A stretch of 64,000 nucleotides of DNA from Bacillus mesophilus (GCF_011008845.1 NZ_JAAIWM010000001.1:62001-126000); one strand, 5' to 3'. Shown: positions 48,313 through 59,069, counted from the first letter of the stretch. Notes: generated by a model from the letters alone, not told the origin. Translations and numbers: made by a program.

Positions 48313-48818
48313 TATAAAATCACAACTCCTTGGTTTACGGTTCGGATCATTAATTCCTTATTTTTGGGGTTAAATTCAATCGTTCGTCCACTATTTCCAC
48401 CAACATCTTCAGCTAATAGCTTTATATTTAATCGCTTTAGCTCTTCCTTCACCGCTTCTACATTTCTAGGTCCTATTCTCATCATTTCACTTCCAGAGGT
48501 AAACTGAAACATCTGGGCCCCACCCGCTATTTTAGCCTTAAGTAGGTGCTGTTTTCCGCCTGCTTTTACGATTAGGTCAACAAGTGCCTCAATGGCAGTA
48601 TCCGCATACTTAGCAATGTTCATGGTTCCTGATTTAGCTAAGCTGGAATCTGGTAGCATGACGTGGACCATGCCAGCGATATCTTGAATGGAGTCATATA
48701 GAACCACACCCACACATGAGCCAAGCCCTGATGTGCGAATAGTGTTTGGTGGCTCTACTATATTCATTTCAGCAATACCTACTTTAATAACTGAAGAGAG
48801 TTGATTATTGTCCATCAT
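48312..48818 (-). CDS. cheD: CheD, chemoreceptor glutamine deamidase
   Basis: 168 residues. The papain-like catalytic pair is seen as Cys in [14 protein letters not shown] near residue 33 and His in [10 protein letters not shown] near residue 50. CheD deamidates receptor glutamines and binds CheC, raising its CheY-P phosphatase activity. It overlaps cheC by 14 bases, fixing a paired supply. Confidence 0.96.
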   Translation of the reverse strand: MMDNNQLSSVIKVGIAEMNIVEPPNTIRTSGLGSCVGVVLYDSIQDIAGMVHVMLPDSSLAKSGTMNIAKYADTAIEALVDLIVKAGGKQHLLKAKIAGGAQMFQFTSGSEMMRIGPRNVEAVKEELKRLNIKLLAEDVGGNSGRTIEFNPKNKELMIRTVNQGVVIL

Positions 48819-49449
48819 CTGTTACACCTAGAGCTCTGAAGATGATAGAAAATGATTCGGGATCCGGTAGAAAGAAAAAGTGTCCTTTAACACTATCAAG
48901 AACAGACTGGTCTTCCTCATGAAGTGCGGTATTTATTAAGATGGCGTAATCACCGACTGTTGATAATTCCATTAATCCAAAGCTTATAATTGCTCCTACC
49001 ATATCGATACTAATTGCAGGCACTGAAGGATACATATTCAGATTTGTAAAATCAGAAAATGAAGACAGATAAGAACCGGAAAGAATATTTCCTAATTCCT
49101 GCAACGCTGAGAGAGCAATCTCTGGATAAGGTGGGTTTTCTAAAGAAAAAGTAGGATCATTGGTTAATTGTTGTACAAACCGAGATGCCTGTTCAATCGA
49201 TAAAATGTAAAACATGCTTCCAGGTACATCCCCCTCAACCCTTAGAAAGACACTTGCCACAACGCTATCCGTTCCTCCAACCAAATCCATCATTTCATTA
49301 AATGAAACTACCTTTACATCTGGGACCTTCATGTCGATCTTTTTATTGAGTAATTTAGACAATGCCGTCGCAGCATGTCCTGCACCGATATTACCTACTT
49401 CTTTTAAGATATCAAGATGGGTTGCATTGAAATTTTTTAAAAATGACAT
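48805..49449 (-). CDS. cheC: CheC, CheY-P phosphatase
   Basis: 214 residues with the two conserved phosphatase stretches Exx[19 protein letters not shown] near residue 17 and [17 protein letters not shown] in the second half. CheC removes phosphate from CheY-P and is controlled by CheD. Same fold as the FliY N-terminal domain in this operon. Confidence 0.95.
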   Translation of the reverse strand: MSFLKNFNATHLDILKEVGNIGAGHAATALSKLLNKKIDMKVPDVKVVSFNEMMDLVGGTDSVVASVFLRVEGDVPGSMFYILSIEQASRFVQQLTNDPTFSLENPPYPEIALSALQELGNILSGSYLSSFSDFTNLNMYPSVPAISIDMVGAIISFGLMELSTVGDYAILINTALHEEDQSVLDSVKGHFFFLPDPESFSIIFRALGVTDDGQ

Positions 49450-49460
49450 ATATTTTCCCT

Positions 49461-49925
49461 TTAGCCTTGTATTTCTTTTAATTCACTAGGATTCAAGATG
49501 GCATCTAACTTTAATAGAATTAAGAGACGCTTCTCTATTTTAGCTACGCCCTTCAGATAGTTCGCTTCAACTGCTCCAACAACCTCAGGAGGAGGCTCAA
49601 TAGCATCAACAGGAATATCAATCACATCATTTGCAGCATCGACAATTAGACCTACCTCTATATCTTCAACAGATACAATGATAATTCTAGTACTGTCGGA
49701 ATAAACTTGTTCTTCCAAGTTAAAACGCGTTCTTAAGTCGATAACAGGAGTCACTAACCCACGGAGGTTAATAACTCCTTTTACAAATTTCACTGTTTTA
49801 GGTACTCGAGTTATATGCTGTACCTTCTCGATGGAACGTACCTGCTGTACAGGTACTCCATACTCTTCATCTGCTAATTGAAAAACAATCACTTTTATAT
49901 CATTTGAGAATAATTCTTCTGACAT
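49461..49925 (-). CDS. cheW: CheW, chemotaxis coupling protein
   Basis: 154 residues of a single CheW/SH3-like domain: IVFQLADEEYGVPVQQVRSIE at the start and GVINLRGLVTPVIDLRTRF (short: NLRG.V.PVIDLR) near residue 60. It links receptors to CheA in the array. 24 bases follow cheA. Confidence 0.97.
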   Translation of the reverse strand: MSEELFSNDIKVIVFQLADEEYGVPVQQVRSIEKVQHITRVPKTVKFVKGVINLRGLVTPVIDLRTRFNLEEQVYSDSTRIIIVSVEDIEVGLIVDAANDVIDIPVDAIEPPPEVVGAVEANYLKGVAKIEKRLLILLKLDAILNPSELKEIQG

Positions 49926-49949
49926 TCCTCTGGTCCCTCCCCTTCTCTA

Positions 49950-51989
49950 TTATTTAATTAAGGCATTACAATCAACAATTAATGCTACTTGTCCATCTCC
50001 TAATATCGTTGCACCTGAAATAGCGAAGACAGAAGTTAAATAGTTACCAAGTGATTTTAGTACAACCTCTTGTTGACCGATAAATGAATCTACTACAAGT
50101 CCAGCCATCTTATCACCTTTTCTAACGATGACAACGGATAGGAACTCATCTAATTTTTCACTTTCAACAACCTCAAAGACATCTTTAAGGAATACTAATG
50201 GTACAACTTTACCTCTAAAATCGATTACTTTTTGATTATGAGCATTAAGGATATCAGATTTCTTAACAATCGCCGTTTCTATTATAGAAGAAATAGGAAT
50301 TGCGAACTTTTCCTTTTCAAGTTCAACAAGCATTACAGAAATAATGGAGAGAGTCAGTGGAAGCTGTATGGAGAATGTTGTCCCCTTGCCCTCAACTGAA
50401 TCTATAGAGATAGAACCACCTAATGATTCAATTGTATTTTTAACAACATCTAGTCCTACTCCACGACCAGATATATCTGAAATAGTATCTGCAGTAGAAA
50501 AACCTGAAGACATAATTAATTCAAACACTTGCTTATCAGACATCACTTGTGCGTTTTGTTCAGATACAACACCCTTGCTAATTGCCTTCTTAAGAACTTT
50601 CTCGCGGCTTATACCCCCACCATCATCCTCTATTTCAATAAAGACATGATTTCCACTATGATAAGCCTTCAGAACAACGGTTCCTTCTTCATTTTTACCA
50701 TTTTTTCTTCTAACTTCTGGCATTTCGACACCATGGTCGATAGCATTTCTTAATAGATGAACTAAAGGATCGCCAATTTCATCTATTACCGTACGATCTA
50801 ATTCGGTTTCAGCACCAACCACTACTAGCTCAATTTTCTTTCCTAAATCTCTTGCTAATTGACGAACCATTCTCGGGAAACGATTAAATACTGTTTCAAC
50901 TGGAACCATTCTCATATTTAAAATGATGTTTTGTAAATCTCCAGAAATCCTAGACATTCTCTCAACTGTCTCATGTAACTCCGAGTTATTTAATTCATTC
51001 GATATTTGTTCTAAGCGTCCTCGGTCAATTACTAATTCTTCAAATAAATTCATCAATATATCTAGTCGTTCAATATTTACACGGATTGTTTTATTACTAA
51101 CATTAGCAGCTGCTTTTTGTTGACTTTTCTTCTCTTCTGGCACATCTTCTACATCTGGGGATGGATCCTGAACTTGAATTGTTTCTTCAGTTTCGGAAGG
51201 TGTTTCATTGTGCTGTACAGAGGATGATTCAATTAATTGAACTAAGACAGTTTCAACTTCTGAAACCTTTGAAACCTTACTTTGAATATCAGAAGGGGAT
51301 TCTTTAGAGACGATTGTAACAGTAAAGGATTCCTCAAACTTTTCATCTTCTAATAATTCAACACTTGGGTTAGATTTTATGACTTCTCCTATTTTTTCTA
51401 GTATTTCAAACACCATAAATACGCGAGCAGCCTTAAGGAGGCAATCTTTACGAAGAGAGACGGTTACTTCATACCCTTCAAATCCTTGTTCTCTAGACTG
51501 TTGTAAAACAGTAAGTTCGAATTGATCATAATTCTGATTTAGAGTTTGTTCTTGTTTTTGCTGATGGTCTTGAACAGGAACATTGGTTGAAATCATTGGC
51601 TCAAACTTTTCACCATTTTCGATTGCTACTAGCTTAGCTACGACTTCTCGAACATCTCGCTTCCCATCTCCACCAGCTGCAATTGAAAAAACCATTGCTT
51701 CAAGATCATCTACAGATTGAAATACTACATCAAGGAGTTCCGCAGTCACCTTTATTTTATTATTTCGAATTCCGTCTAAGACATTTTCCATTTGGTGTGT
51801 TAGACTAGCCAAATCCTCATAGCCCATTGTTGCAGACATCCCTTTTAAGGTATGAGCTGATCTAAAAATTTCGTTGACTATTGTCATATCACTAGGATTT
51901 TTTTCTAACACTAATAGATGGTCATTTACTGCTTGAAGATGTTCTTTACTTTCTTCAATAAACACTTCAAGATATTGGCTCATTTCCAT
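49950..51989 (-). CDS. cheA: CheA, chemotaxis histidine kinase
   Basis: 679 residues with the full domain set: Hpt (P1) with phosphorylated His46 in RSAHTLKGMS, P2 CheY-binding region (about 160-270), P3 dimer helix, ATPase P4 with N box HLLRNAIDHG, G boxes DDGGGI and GRGVGLDVVK, and CheW-like P5. It phosphorylates CheY and CheB. All motifs intact; AAAGGGG ribosome site. Confidence 0.98.
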   Translation of the reverse strand: MEMSQYLEVFIEESKEHLQAVNDHLLVLEKNPSDMTIVNEIFRSAHTLKGMSATMGYEDLASLTHQMENVLDGIRNNKIKVTAELLDVVFQSVDDLEAMVFSIAAGGDGKRDVREVVAKLVAIENGEKFEPMISTNVPVQDHQQKQEQTLNQNYDQFELTVLQQSREQGFEGYEVTVSLRKDCLLKAARVFMVFEILEKIGEVIKSNPSVELLEDEKFEESFTVTIVSKESPSDIQSKVSKVSEVETVLVQLIESSSVQHNETPSETEETIQVQDPSPDVEDVPEEKKSQQKAAANVSNKTIRVNIERLDILMNLFEELVIDRGRLEQISNELNNSELHETVERMSRISGDLQNIILNMRMVPVETVFNRFPRMVRQLARDLGKKIELVVVGAETELDRTVIDEIGDPLVHLLRNAIDHGVEMPEVRRKNGKNEEGTVVLKAYHSGNHVFIEIEDDGGGISREKVLKKAISKGVVSEQNAQVMSDKQVFELIMSSGFSTADTISDISGRGVGLDVVKNTIESLGGSISIDSVEGKGTTFSIQLPLTLSIISVMLVELEKEKFAIPISSIIETAIVKKSDILNAHNQKVIDFRGKVVPLVFLKDVFEVVESEKLDEFLSVVIVRKGDKMAGLVVDSFIGQQEVVLKSLGNYLTSVFAISGATILGDGQVALIVDCNALIK

Positions 51990-52002
51990 GTTTGTATCCC
52001 CT

Positions 52003-53091
52003 TTACTTACTCATCATCTTCATAATTTCTTCTGCTATCTTCTCAAGTCTAGCGACTACATCTATTTTATTAGAAGCAATAGCTGTCTTTGGCATTCCGA
52101 ATACGACCGATGTTTCCTCTGATTCAGCAATACTCCTTACCTCACCAGATTGTTTTAGTTTCTTTAATCCCTCTGTGCCATCCGATCCCATTCCTGTCAT
52201 AATGACAGCTATTTTGGCTACATCTAGGAGTTCATTTACCGATTCAAATAAGACATCTACGGCAGGCCGGTGACCGTTTCGAGGTACAGTGATATTATCT
52301 AATTTTACTGCTAGTGAGGTTCCGACTTTCACAACTTTAAGATGAAAGCCACCAGGAGCAATATAAGCCACTCCTCTTTTTAACACTTCACCATCCTGCG
52401 CTTCTTTTACATGTATTTCACTGATTGAATCTAATCTATCTGCTAAGGACTTTGTAAAGCCAGGTGGCATGTGTTGAACAACAACAATTGGAGCATCAAC
52501 GTCTCTCGGTATTCTCGTTAATACTTGTTGAAGTGCTCTTGGACCACCTGTAGATGTACCGATGCAGATTATTTTTTTAGATAAAGAAAAGCCCTGTGAT
52601 ATTGTGACACTTTTTTCTATCTTACTACAATTATCGACATTTGTTATAGGTGATTTAACAATCTGGCTATCAAACCGTAAATTTAATTTCTTTACCTTAG
52701 AGGCATGATAGACTTTTTGAATAATTTCATCCTTTACCTTGTCTATATCAAGAGAGATTGCTCCAGAGGGCTTAGCAATGAAATCAACTGCCCCATACTG
52801 CATAGCAATTATCGTGTTTTCTGCACCTTCTTTAGTTGTACTAGAGAGCATGACAACAGGCACAGGTTCTACTCTCATAATTTCTTTAAGTGCATCTATC
52901 CCGTTGAGTATGGGCATTTCTACATCCAAAGTTACAACATCAGGCTTTAGTTCCTTTACTTTTTCAACGGCATCCTTACCATTTCTTGCAACAGCTACAA
53001 TTTCAAACCTATGATCTTCTTCAAGAAAGCTTGAAATCATTTTTCTCATAAATGCAGAGTCATCTACAATTAGCACTCGTATTTTTCCCAC
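52003..53091 (-). CDS. cheB: CheB, chemoreceptor methylesterase
   Basis: 362 residues. The receiver domain has the acidic pair D10-D11 and phospho-acceptor Asp56 (TLDVEMP). The esterase domain shows the nucleophile Ser in GTSTGGPRAL, His in QHMPPGFT and Asp in GMGSDGTEGL. CheB removes receptor methyl groups for adaptation. It follows flhG by 11 bases. Confidence 0.97.
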   Translation of the reverse strand: MGKIRVLIVDDSAFMRKMISSFLEEDHRFEIVAVARNGKDAVEKVKELKPDVVTLDVEMPILNGIDALKEIMRVEPVPVVMLSSTTKEGAENTIIAMQYGAVDFIAKPSGAISLDIDKVKDEIIQKVYHASKVKKLNLRFDSQIVKSPITNVDNCSKIEKSVTISQGFSLSKKIICIGTSTGGPRALQQVLTRIPRDVDAPIVVVQHMPPGFTKSLADRLDSISEIHVKEAQDGEVLKRGVAYIAPGGFHLKVVKVGTSLAVKLDNITVPRNGHRPAVDVLFESVNELLDVAKIAVIMTGMGSDGTEGLKKLKQSGEVRSIAESEETSVVFGMPKTAIASNKIDVVARLEKIAEEIMKMMSK

Positions 53092-53102
53092 TTGATGATT
53101 CC

Positions 53103-53969
53103 CTACCTTTCTGAGAAGTAATGACGAAGTCTTGTTATAAATGAAGGAGGCTTTTCTTTTTCGAACTCTTCTTTTTTGCCGAGTAAATATCGTTCTGTTA
53201 AGGCTGCTAGTGCGGTACTAACTTTTGATTTCGGATCAAATATTGAGAATGGAATTTGTCTACTTACTGCCTTATTCACCATTCGATCATCTGGTAAATA
53301 ACCAAGTATAGTAACTTCCTTCTGAAGGAATTGCTTGATTACATGACTTAACCTTTTTAAAGTATTAGTTCCATCTTCTGTGCTTTGTGCTCTGTTTACT
53401 ACTAAATAAAAATCTGCATCGCTATCTCTGCTACTGATAAATTTCAGCATAGAGTAAGCATCAGTCATTGAAGTTGGTTCTGGAGTAGTAATTAAGATAA
53501 TTTCATGAACTGACAGAAGGAATTGTAAGGTTTCTTCCGTGATCCCCGCTCCCATATCGAATAAAATATAATCATACTGCAGGGAAAGTCGCTCTAATAA
53601 ATTTAATAAATAGTTAAGTTTTTCATCGTCTAATTTAAATAGATTTGTCAGTCCTGTTCCACCCGATATATAAGAGAGCCCTTTAGGACCATGTTTGATA
53701 ATATCCTGGATCGACATATTTGGTTGGAATATATCAATAAAGCTAACTTTTGAAGATTGCCCCAGCAGGATGTCTATGTTACCCATCCCAATATCCATAT
53801 CTAGAAGCAAGACATTATGCCCTTTTCTGGTTAGATTGATGGCAAAATTCAGAGAAAAATTGGATTTACCTACCCCGCCCTTTCCACTAACAATGGCCAT
53901 TACCTTTGCTTCTTTGCGACCTTGCATTTTTAATAGTCGTAAACGTAAGCTTTCGGCTTGATCTCTCAT
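53103..53969 (-). CDS. flhG: FlhG, MinD-like ATPase (YlxH)
   Basis: 288 residues. The deviant Walker A KGGVGKS is at 30-36; DMDIGMGNIDI and DMGAG are the switch regions; the C-terminal amphipathic helix binds the membrane. The N-terminal DQAESLR matches the short activator motif by which FlhG stimulates FlhF GTP hydrolysis. It controls number and placement of flagella. ATG overlaps the flhF stop by four bases. Confidence 0.95.
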   Translation of the reverse strand: MRDQAESLRLRLLKMQGRKEAKVMAIVSGKGGVGKSNFSLNFAINLTRKGHNVLLLDMDIGMGNIDILLGQSSKVSFIDIFQPNMSIQDIIKHGPKGLSYISGGTGLTNLFKLDDEKLNYLLNLLERLSLQYDYILFDMGAGITEETLQFLLSVHEIILITTPEPTSMTDAYSMLKFISSRDSDADFYLVVNRAQSTEDGTNTLKRLSHVIKQFLQKEVTILGYLPDDRMVNKAVSRQIPFSIFDPKSKVSTALAALTERYLLGKKEEFEKEKPPSFITRLRHYFSER

Positions 53970-55141
53970 TCTCTTATCTCTCCGAGAATTGTATCCACTA
54001 TCGTATTAGGTGATGCTTCTAAAATATCATCGGGCACATTTTGTCCAACTGTTATGTAAGCTACACCTTTTTTATAAGTTGACATTAAATTCAGTATTGC
54101 GCCGTATTGAGACGTTTCATCTTTCTTTGTGAATATTAACTTCTCTATATTAATTGTCGAAAACTGTTTATATATCTCATGCATATCCTTAATTTTTGAA
54201 GTTAAGGAAAGAACCAAGAAGGTTTCCATTTCTTCTGAGAAATCAATCACTTCTCGTAACTCATTCACGTATTGTTGGTTTCTAAAATTTCGACCGGCTG
54301 TATCAATAAATACTAGATCATAAGAGGAAAAGTGTTCTTTGGCTTTAATAAAATCTTCAATATTGTAGCAAACCTCAATCGGCACGTTTAAGATTTTAGC
54401 ATACGTTTTTAACTGTTCAATGGCAGCGATTCGATATGTGTCTGTAGTAATAAAAGCAACCTTCTTTTCATGCTTAATGACACAGTTTGCTGCGATTTTG
54501 GCCAATGTAGTCGTTTTGCCAACCCCAGTTGGACCAATTACATTAATAAATTGCTTCTTAAATGAAATGCCACCGTGATCAAATTGTTCAACAAAGTTTG
54601 TAATAGATTTTCGTAACCACTTGCTTATTTCTTGATCTGCTACATTAGCATCATGCTTGTACCATTGTTCTACCAGCTTTTGCATAAAGGTAGTGATCAG
54701 TGTATCATCTACCTCTTGGTCCCTCAGCTGCCTTTCATACTTTTGCAAGGCAACAGGATAGGAGCCCGATGTTGTGGTTGGTTGATTCGACATATCTTTA
54801 ATTAACATTTTAAGTTCATCCAGCTCTTCTTTTAAGGCACGCTCTGAACCGGCTAAAGGTTGATTCTTTTTTGTAGGTAGTTGATCATTGACCTCTGGCT
54901 TAACTTTTAGAGGTTGCTCGATCGGCCGTGGTTGCTGCTTTTCCTTTTGAATCGGCTCATTTGTAAATGGAGAAGGGTCAATTGCTGCAATAACCTCAAT
55001 ATTCTTTTTAGTGAAAAATCCAAACAAGCCACCCGTATAGACGACTTTTGAATTCAGAATAACAGCATCCTTACCTAATTCTGCTCTAATTTTTTTCATA
55101 GCCTCTGGCATTGATGGAGCTATATATTTTTTTACCTTCAT
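53966..55141 (-). CDS. flhF: FlhF, SRP-type GTPase for flagellar placement
   Basis: 391 residues: basic N-terminal B domain with a Pro/Gln-rich linker (about 60-100), N domain, then the GTPase domain with the P-loop GPTGVGKT at 203-210, DTAGRNFRN and the TKKDET guanine motif. Forms a nucleotide-dependent dimer activated by FlhG. Overlaps flhA and flhG by four bases each. Confidence 0.96.
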   Translation of the reverse strand: MKVKKYIAPSMPEAMKKIRAELGKDAVILNSKVVYTGGLFGFFTKKNIEVIAAIDPSPFTNEPIQKEKQQPRPIEQPLKVKPEVNDQLPTKKNQPLAGSERALKEELDELKMLIKDMSNQPTTTSGSYPVALQKYERQLRDQEVDDTLITTFMQKLVEQWYKHDANVADQEISKWLRKSITNFVEQFDHGGISFKKQFINVIGPTGVGKTTTLAKIAANCVIKHEKKVAFITTDTYRIAAIEQLKTYAKILNVPIEVCYNIEDFIKAKEHFSSYDLVFIDTAGRNFRNQQYVNELREVIDFSEEMETFLVLSLTSKIKDMHEIYKQFSTINIEKLIFTKKDETSQYGAILNLMSTYKKGVAYITVGQNVPDDILEASPNTIVDTILGEIRE

Positions 55142-57174
55142 TCTATGTTCACCACCCCAACACTTTGAACTTCAACATTTGCCTCAAGCTCATTGTAAGA
55201 AAGAACCGGTACGTTTGGTAAATATCTTTCGATCAATTGTTTCACATACATTCGAACTGCAGGAGAGCAAAGAATGATGGACTGAAGCTCCTGTAATGAT
55301 AGTTGTTCAACCTGACTTGCTACTGCCTGAATAATATCCTGTGAAACATTTGGATCTAACGATAAATAATTACCATGCTCTGTTTGTTGTACTCCCTCAG
55401 CAATCGCCTTCTCCACTCGTCCGGATAAGGTTACAACCTTCAGCACATCCCCCTCACTTACAAACTGTGAGGTAATTTGTCGTGCTAGTGCTTGTCTAAC
55501 ATATTCTGTTAGTATATCCGTATCTGTTGTCATCTTTCCAAAATCGGCTAAAGTTTCAAATATGATTGGTAGGTTTCGGATAGAAACCTTTTCTCTAAGG
55601 AGCTTGCCTAACACCTTTTGGACATCCCCAATAGACAGTGGATTTGGTGTTACTTCCTCAACTAAGATAGGATACGATTCTTTGATATGATCAACTAATT
55701 GTTTTGTTTCTTGTCTACCTAGAAGTTCGTGTGCGTTTGTTTTCAATAGTTCAGTGATATGAGTAGATACAACAGAAGGAGGATCAACTACGGTATAACC
55801 AAACATTTCCGCCCTCTCCTTCACATCCTCTGTTATCCATTTAGCGGGTAATCCAAAAGAAGGTTCAATCGTATCAATACCTTCAACTGCATCATCTTCG
55901 ATTCCAGGACTCATAGCTAAATAATGATCTAACAGAAGCTCTCCTCTTGCCACTTCATTACCCTTTATTTTCAATCGATACTCATTGGGTTGTAGTTGAA
56001 TATTGTCTCTTATTCTAACAACAGGAATGACAATACCTAATTCTATGGCAAGTTGCCTCCTAATCATAACTACCCGGTCTAATAGATCTCCCCCTTGGTT
56101 CGTATCAGCTAAGGGAATTAACCCGTATCCAAACTCAAATTCAATCGGATCAACGTTAAGTAAGTTAACAACACTTTCCGGACTTTTCATTTCATCAGTC
56201 TCAATCATTTCCTCTAATGCCTCGAGTTCGTCATGATCCGGTTCTTTTACCCGACCTAACATATACCCACCAAAGCCCAGTAAAGCAGCTATAGGAATAG
56301 TTAGTAAGTCGTTTAAAGGCGTAGCAATACCCAGGAAGAAAATCGTTCCAGCCGCAACATATAGCATTTTAGGAAATGCAAATAGTTGAGCTGTAATATC
56401 AGAACCCAGATTGCCATCAGATGCTGCACGAGTAACAATAATACCAGTAGCAGTTGAAATCATTAGGGCCGGTATTTGGGATACTAGACCGTCACCTACA
56501 GTTAATATCATAAATGTATTTACAGACTCGTTAAATGTTAGCTCCATTTGAACCATGCCAATTACAATTCCGAATAGAATGTTAATAATGGTAATAATGA
56601 TTCCCGCTATGGCGTCACCTTTAACAAATTTACTTGCACCATCCATTGCACCATAAAAATCAGCTTCACGTTGAATCTTATCACGACGCTCTGTTGCATT
56701 CTTCTCAGAAATTAACCCAGCATTTAAGTCAGCATCAATTGCCATTTGTTTTCCTGGCATTGCATCTAAAGTAAAACGTGCAGCAACCTCTGAAACACGC
56801 TCAGAACCTTTTGTGATAACTAGAAACTGAATGATAATCAGAATTAGGAATACCACAAATCCAACTAAAGCATTTCCCCCAATAACGAAATTACCAAACG
56901 TATCAACTACATTCCCAGCTTCTCCCTCACTAAGGATTGATCTTGTTGTGGATACATTTAAACCTAGTCGGTATAAGGTTAAAATCAATAATAAAGAAGG
57001 AAAAACAGATAATTGCAAGGGTTCGGTCATATTCATTGCAGTCAGTAGAACTACTAATGCAAGAGTGATGTTTACCATTATTAAGATGTCTAGCAATAAA
57101 GGTGGTAACGGAATAACTAGCATGACGATGATTAAAACAACACCAAGTATAACTGGTAAGTCTCTTGCTCGCAT
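55138..57174 (-). CDS. flhA: FlhA, flagellar export gate protein
   Basis: 678 residues. About eight membrane spans lie in the first 320 residues, including the FHIPEP-type loop (VSEVAARFTLDAMPGKQMAIDADLN, shortened: ARF.LDAMPGKQMAID); the cytoplasmic half forms the nonameric ring that receives chaperone-substrate complexes. ATG start with clear ribosome site; upstream flhB ends 23 bases earlier. Confidence 0.97.
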   Translation of the reverse strand: MRARDLPVILGVVLIIVMLVIPLPPLLLDILIMVNITLALVVLLTAMNMTEPLQLSVFPSLLLILTLYRLGLNVSTTRSILSEGEAGNVVDTFGNFVIGGNALVGFVVFLILIIIQFLVITKGSERVSEVAARFTLDAMPGKQMAIDADLNAGLISEKNATERRDKIQREADFYGAMDGASKFVKGDAIAGIIITIINILFGIVIGMVQMELTFNESVNTFMILTVGDGLVSQIPALMISTATGIIVTRAASDGNLGSDITAQLFAFPKMLYVAAGTIFFLGIATPLNDLLTIPIAALLGFGGYMLGRVKEPDHDELEALEEMIETDEMKSPESVVNLLNVDPIEFEFGYGLIPLADTNQGGDLLDRVVMIRRQLAIELGIVIPVVRIRDNIQLQPNEYRLKIKGNEVARGELLLDHYLAMSPGIEDDAVEGIDTIEPSFGLPAKWITEDVKERAEMFGYTVVDPPSVVSTHITELLKTNAHELLGRQETKQLVDHIKESYPILVEEVTPNPLSIGDVQKVLGKLLREKVSIRNLPIIFETLADFGKMTTDTDILTEYVRQALARQITSQFVSEGDVLKVVTLSGRVEKAIAEGVQQTEHGNYLSLDPNVSQDIIQAVASQVEQLSLQELQSIILCSPAVRMYVKQLIERYLPNVPVLSYNELEANVEVQSVGVVNIE

Positions 57175-57197
57175 TTACAACTCTCCTTATATACGTA

Positions 57198-58280
57198 CTA
57201 CACCTTTTGCTTTAGACGATAAATATAAGCTAAAATTTCGGCAACTGCTTTGAAAAATTCTTCAGGCACTGCATCACCAATTTTGGTTTGCTCATAAAGA
57301 GCTCTAGCAAGGGGCCTGTTCTCAATCATTGGAACTTCGTTGTTCTCTGCAATATTCCGGATTTTCAATGCTATATAATCTACACCACTAGCAACTACGT
57401 ACGGTGCATCCATTTTTGCTTCATCATATTTTAATGCAATCGCATAGTGAGTTGGATTTGTGATAACAACGTCTGCTTTTGGAACGTCCTGCATCATTCG
57501 TTGCATCGCCATCTCACGCTGCTTTTGCTTAATTTTCGATTTGATTAGAGGATCGCCCTCAACATTTTTATACTCATCTTTAATATCCTGCTTAGACATT
57601 CGAATATTCTTTTCAAAGTCAAATTTTTGATAAATGAAATCAAAAACTGAAAGAAACAATAAGACAACTGTTGCAGCGAAACCCATTTTTAGTACGAGCA
57701 TTGATAAAAATACTAATGCTTCTTCCAAGCTTACTTGAGACAAACGCATAATTCCTTCTATGTCTAACCACAAGACAAAGAATGTAACCAGACCTACAAA
57801 GGTAATCTTTAAAGAAGATTTTAATAGCTCTACAATCGCACGCATTGAGAATATATTCTTAGCTCCTTTAATAGGATCAAGCTTCTCGAGCTTAAAATGA
57901 ATCGCTTCTGTAGAAAATAAAAAACCAATCTGCATGTAGCTTGCTATTACTCCTCCGACCATAGCTACGAGCATTACCGGGAGGATAATGATTGCTATTT
58001 CAGGAAGTAGAGTGAATAATAAACTGAAAGTCGTATGCTCAGTTAATTCTAGGAGCATATAATCCTCAAAACTCCTTGTAAAAAGAGCCAGCATCCGGTC
58101 TAGCATCAAACCTCCGCCAAACCAAAAAAAAAGGAAAACAAATAGGAGAAGGATGGCTGCATTTACATCCTGACTTTTCGCTACCTGCCCCTTTTTTCTT
58201 GACTCTTGTCGTTTCTTCGGAGTTGCCTTTTCTGTCTTCTCACCAGCAAAATATTGGAGATTCAGCTTATACTTGTACAA
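57198..58280 (-). CDS. flhB: FlhB, flagellar export switch protein
   Basis: 360 residues from TTG (58280). The N-terminal basic stretch KTEKATPKKRQESRKKGQV (short: EKAT.KK..ESR.KGQV) and four membrane spans precede the cytoplasmic domain, where NPTH at about 275-278 self-cleaves between Asn and Pro to change export specificity. The ribosome site GGAGGAGGGG is made of the last glycine codons of fliR, so the two genes are tightly coupled. Confidence 0.96.
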   Translation of the reverse strand: MYKYKLNLQYFAGEKTEKATPKKRQESRKKGQVAKSQDVNAAILLLFVFLFFWFGGGLMLDRMLALFTRSFEDYMLLELTEHTTFSLLFTLLPEIAIIILPVMLVAMVGGVIASYMQIGFLFSTEAIHFKLEKLDPIKGAKNIFSMRAIVELLKSSLKITFVGLVTFFVLWLDIEGIMRLSQVSLEEALVFLSMLVLKMGFAATVVLLFLSVFDFIYQKFDFEKNIRMSKQDIKDEYKNVEGDPLIKSKIKQKQREMAMQRMMQDVPKADVVITNPTHYAIALKYDEAKMDAPYVVASGVDYIALKIRNIAENNEVPMIENRPLARALYEQTKIGDAVPEEFFKAVAEILAYIYRLKQKV

Positions 58281-58283
58281 CTT

Positions 58284-59066
58284 TTATGCCCCTCCTCCAA
58301 TAATTCGCATTAAATCTCTCATCGCATATTGAATCTGTTCAAATAAATTTCCAACTAGCATAATAAAAATCGACATCATGACAATTAGCATAATTAAGCT
58401 AACAATTATTTTTAAAGGGATCCCGACAACAAATATGTTTAGCTGTGGTACAGTCCTAGCTACAATCCCAAGTGCTACATCAACTAAGAACATGGATCCC
58501 ACTAAAGGTAATGACATTTGAAAGGCAATGATAAACATAGAATTAAAGGTTTTAACTAGATGACTTAGCATTTCTCCTTCACCAAAGGGAATCCACGGCT
58601 GATCAATTGGAATAGCTTGATAGCTATAGAAAATACCATCTATTAATAGATGATGACCGTTTACACTAAGTAAAAAAAGGAGAGACACAATGTATAAAAA
58701 TTGACCCATTAATGGAGACTGAGCTCCAGTTTGAGGGTCAACTACATTGGCAATTGCAAACCCCATCTGAAAATCAATAAATCCTCCTGCTATCTGAATA
58801 GCAGATAGTAAAATGAAGGCTGTTAGACCTATTAGAATTCCAACCATTAATTCTTTAATAATTAGCATTATGTAAAATTCATCGAACTGAAGTGCTGTCG
58901 GAATCTCAATAGTGTAGTACATGATAAATGCTAAAAAAACAGCTAACCCTACTTTATGGGTATTTGGTATCGTTCTGTATGAAAAAATGGGTACTGTCAG
59001 AAAAAAACCGCTTAATCTCACTAATATCAGCAAAAAAGCTGACATCTTTATTAGAAATTCATCCAT
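58284..59066 (-). CDS. fliR: FliR, flagellar export gate protein
   Basis: 260 residues with about six membrane spans and the conserved FQMGFAIANVVDPQTGAQSP loop (short: GFAIANVVDPQ.G) in the middle. Forms the export gate with FliP and FliQ. It ends in Gly-Gly-Gly-Ala, whose codons double as the flhB ribosome site. Confidence 0.95.
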   Translation of the reverse strand: MDEFLIKMSAFLLILVRLSGFFLTVPIFSYRTIPNTHKVGLAVFLAFIMYYTIEIPTALQFDEFYIMLIIKELMVGILIGLTAFILLSAIQIAGGFIDFQMGFAIANVVDPQTGAQSPLMGQFLYIVSLLFLLSVNGHHLLIDGIFYSYQAIPIDQPWIPFGEGEMLSHLVKTFNSMFIIAFQMSLPLVGSMFLVDVALGIVARTVPQLNIFVVGIPLKIIVSLIMLIVMMSIFIMLVGNLFEQIQYAMRDLMRIIGGGA

Positions 59067-59069
59067 AAA

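Noticed and set aside
56831..57253. Plus-strand 140-codon ORF opposite flhA/flhB
   Set aside because: Lies wholly inside well-recognised flagellar genes in the other direction.
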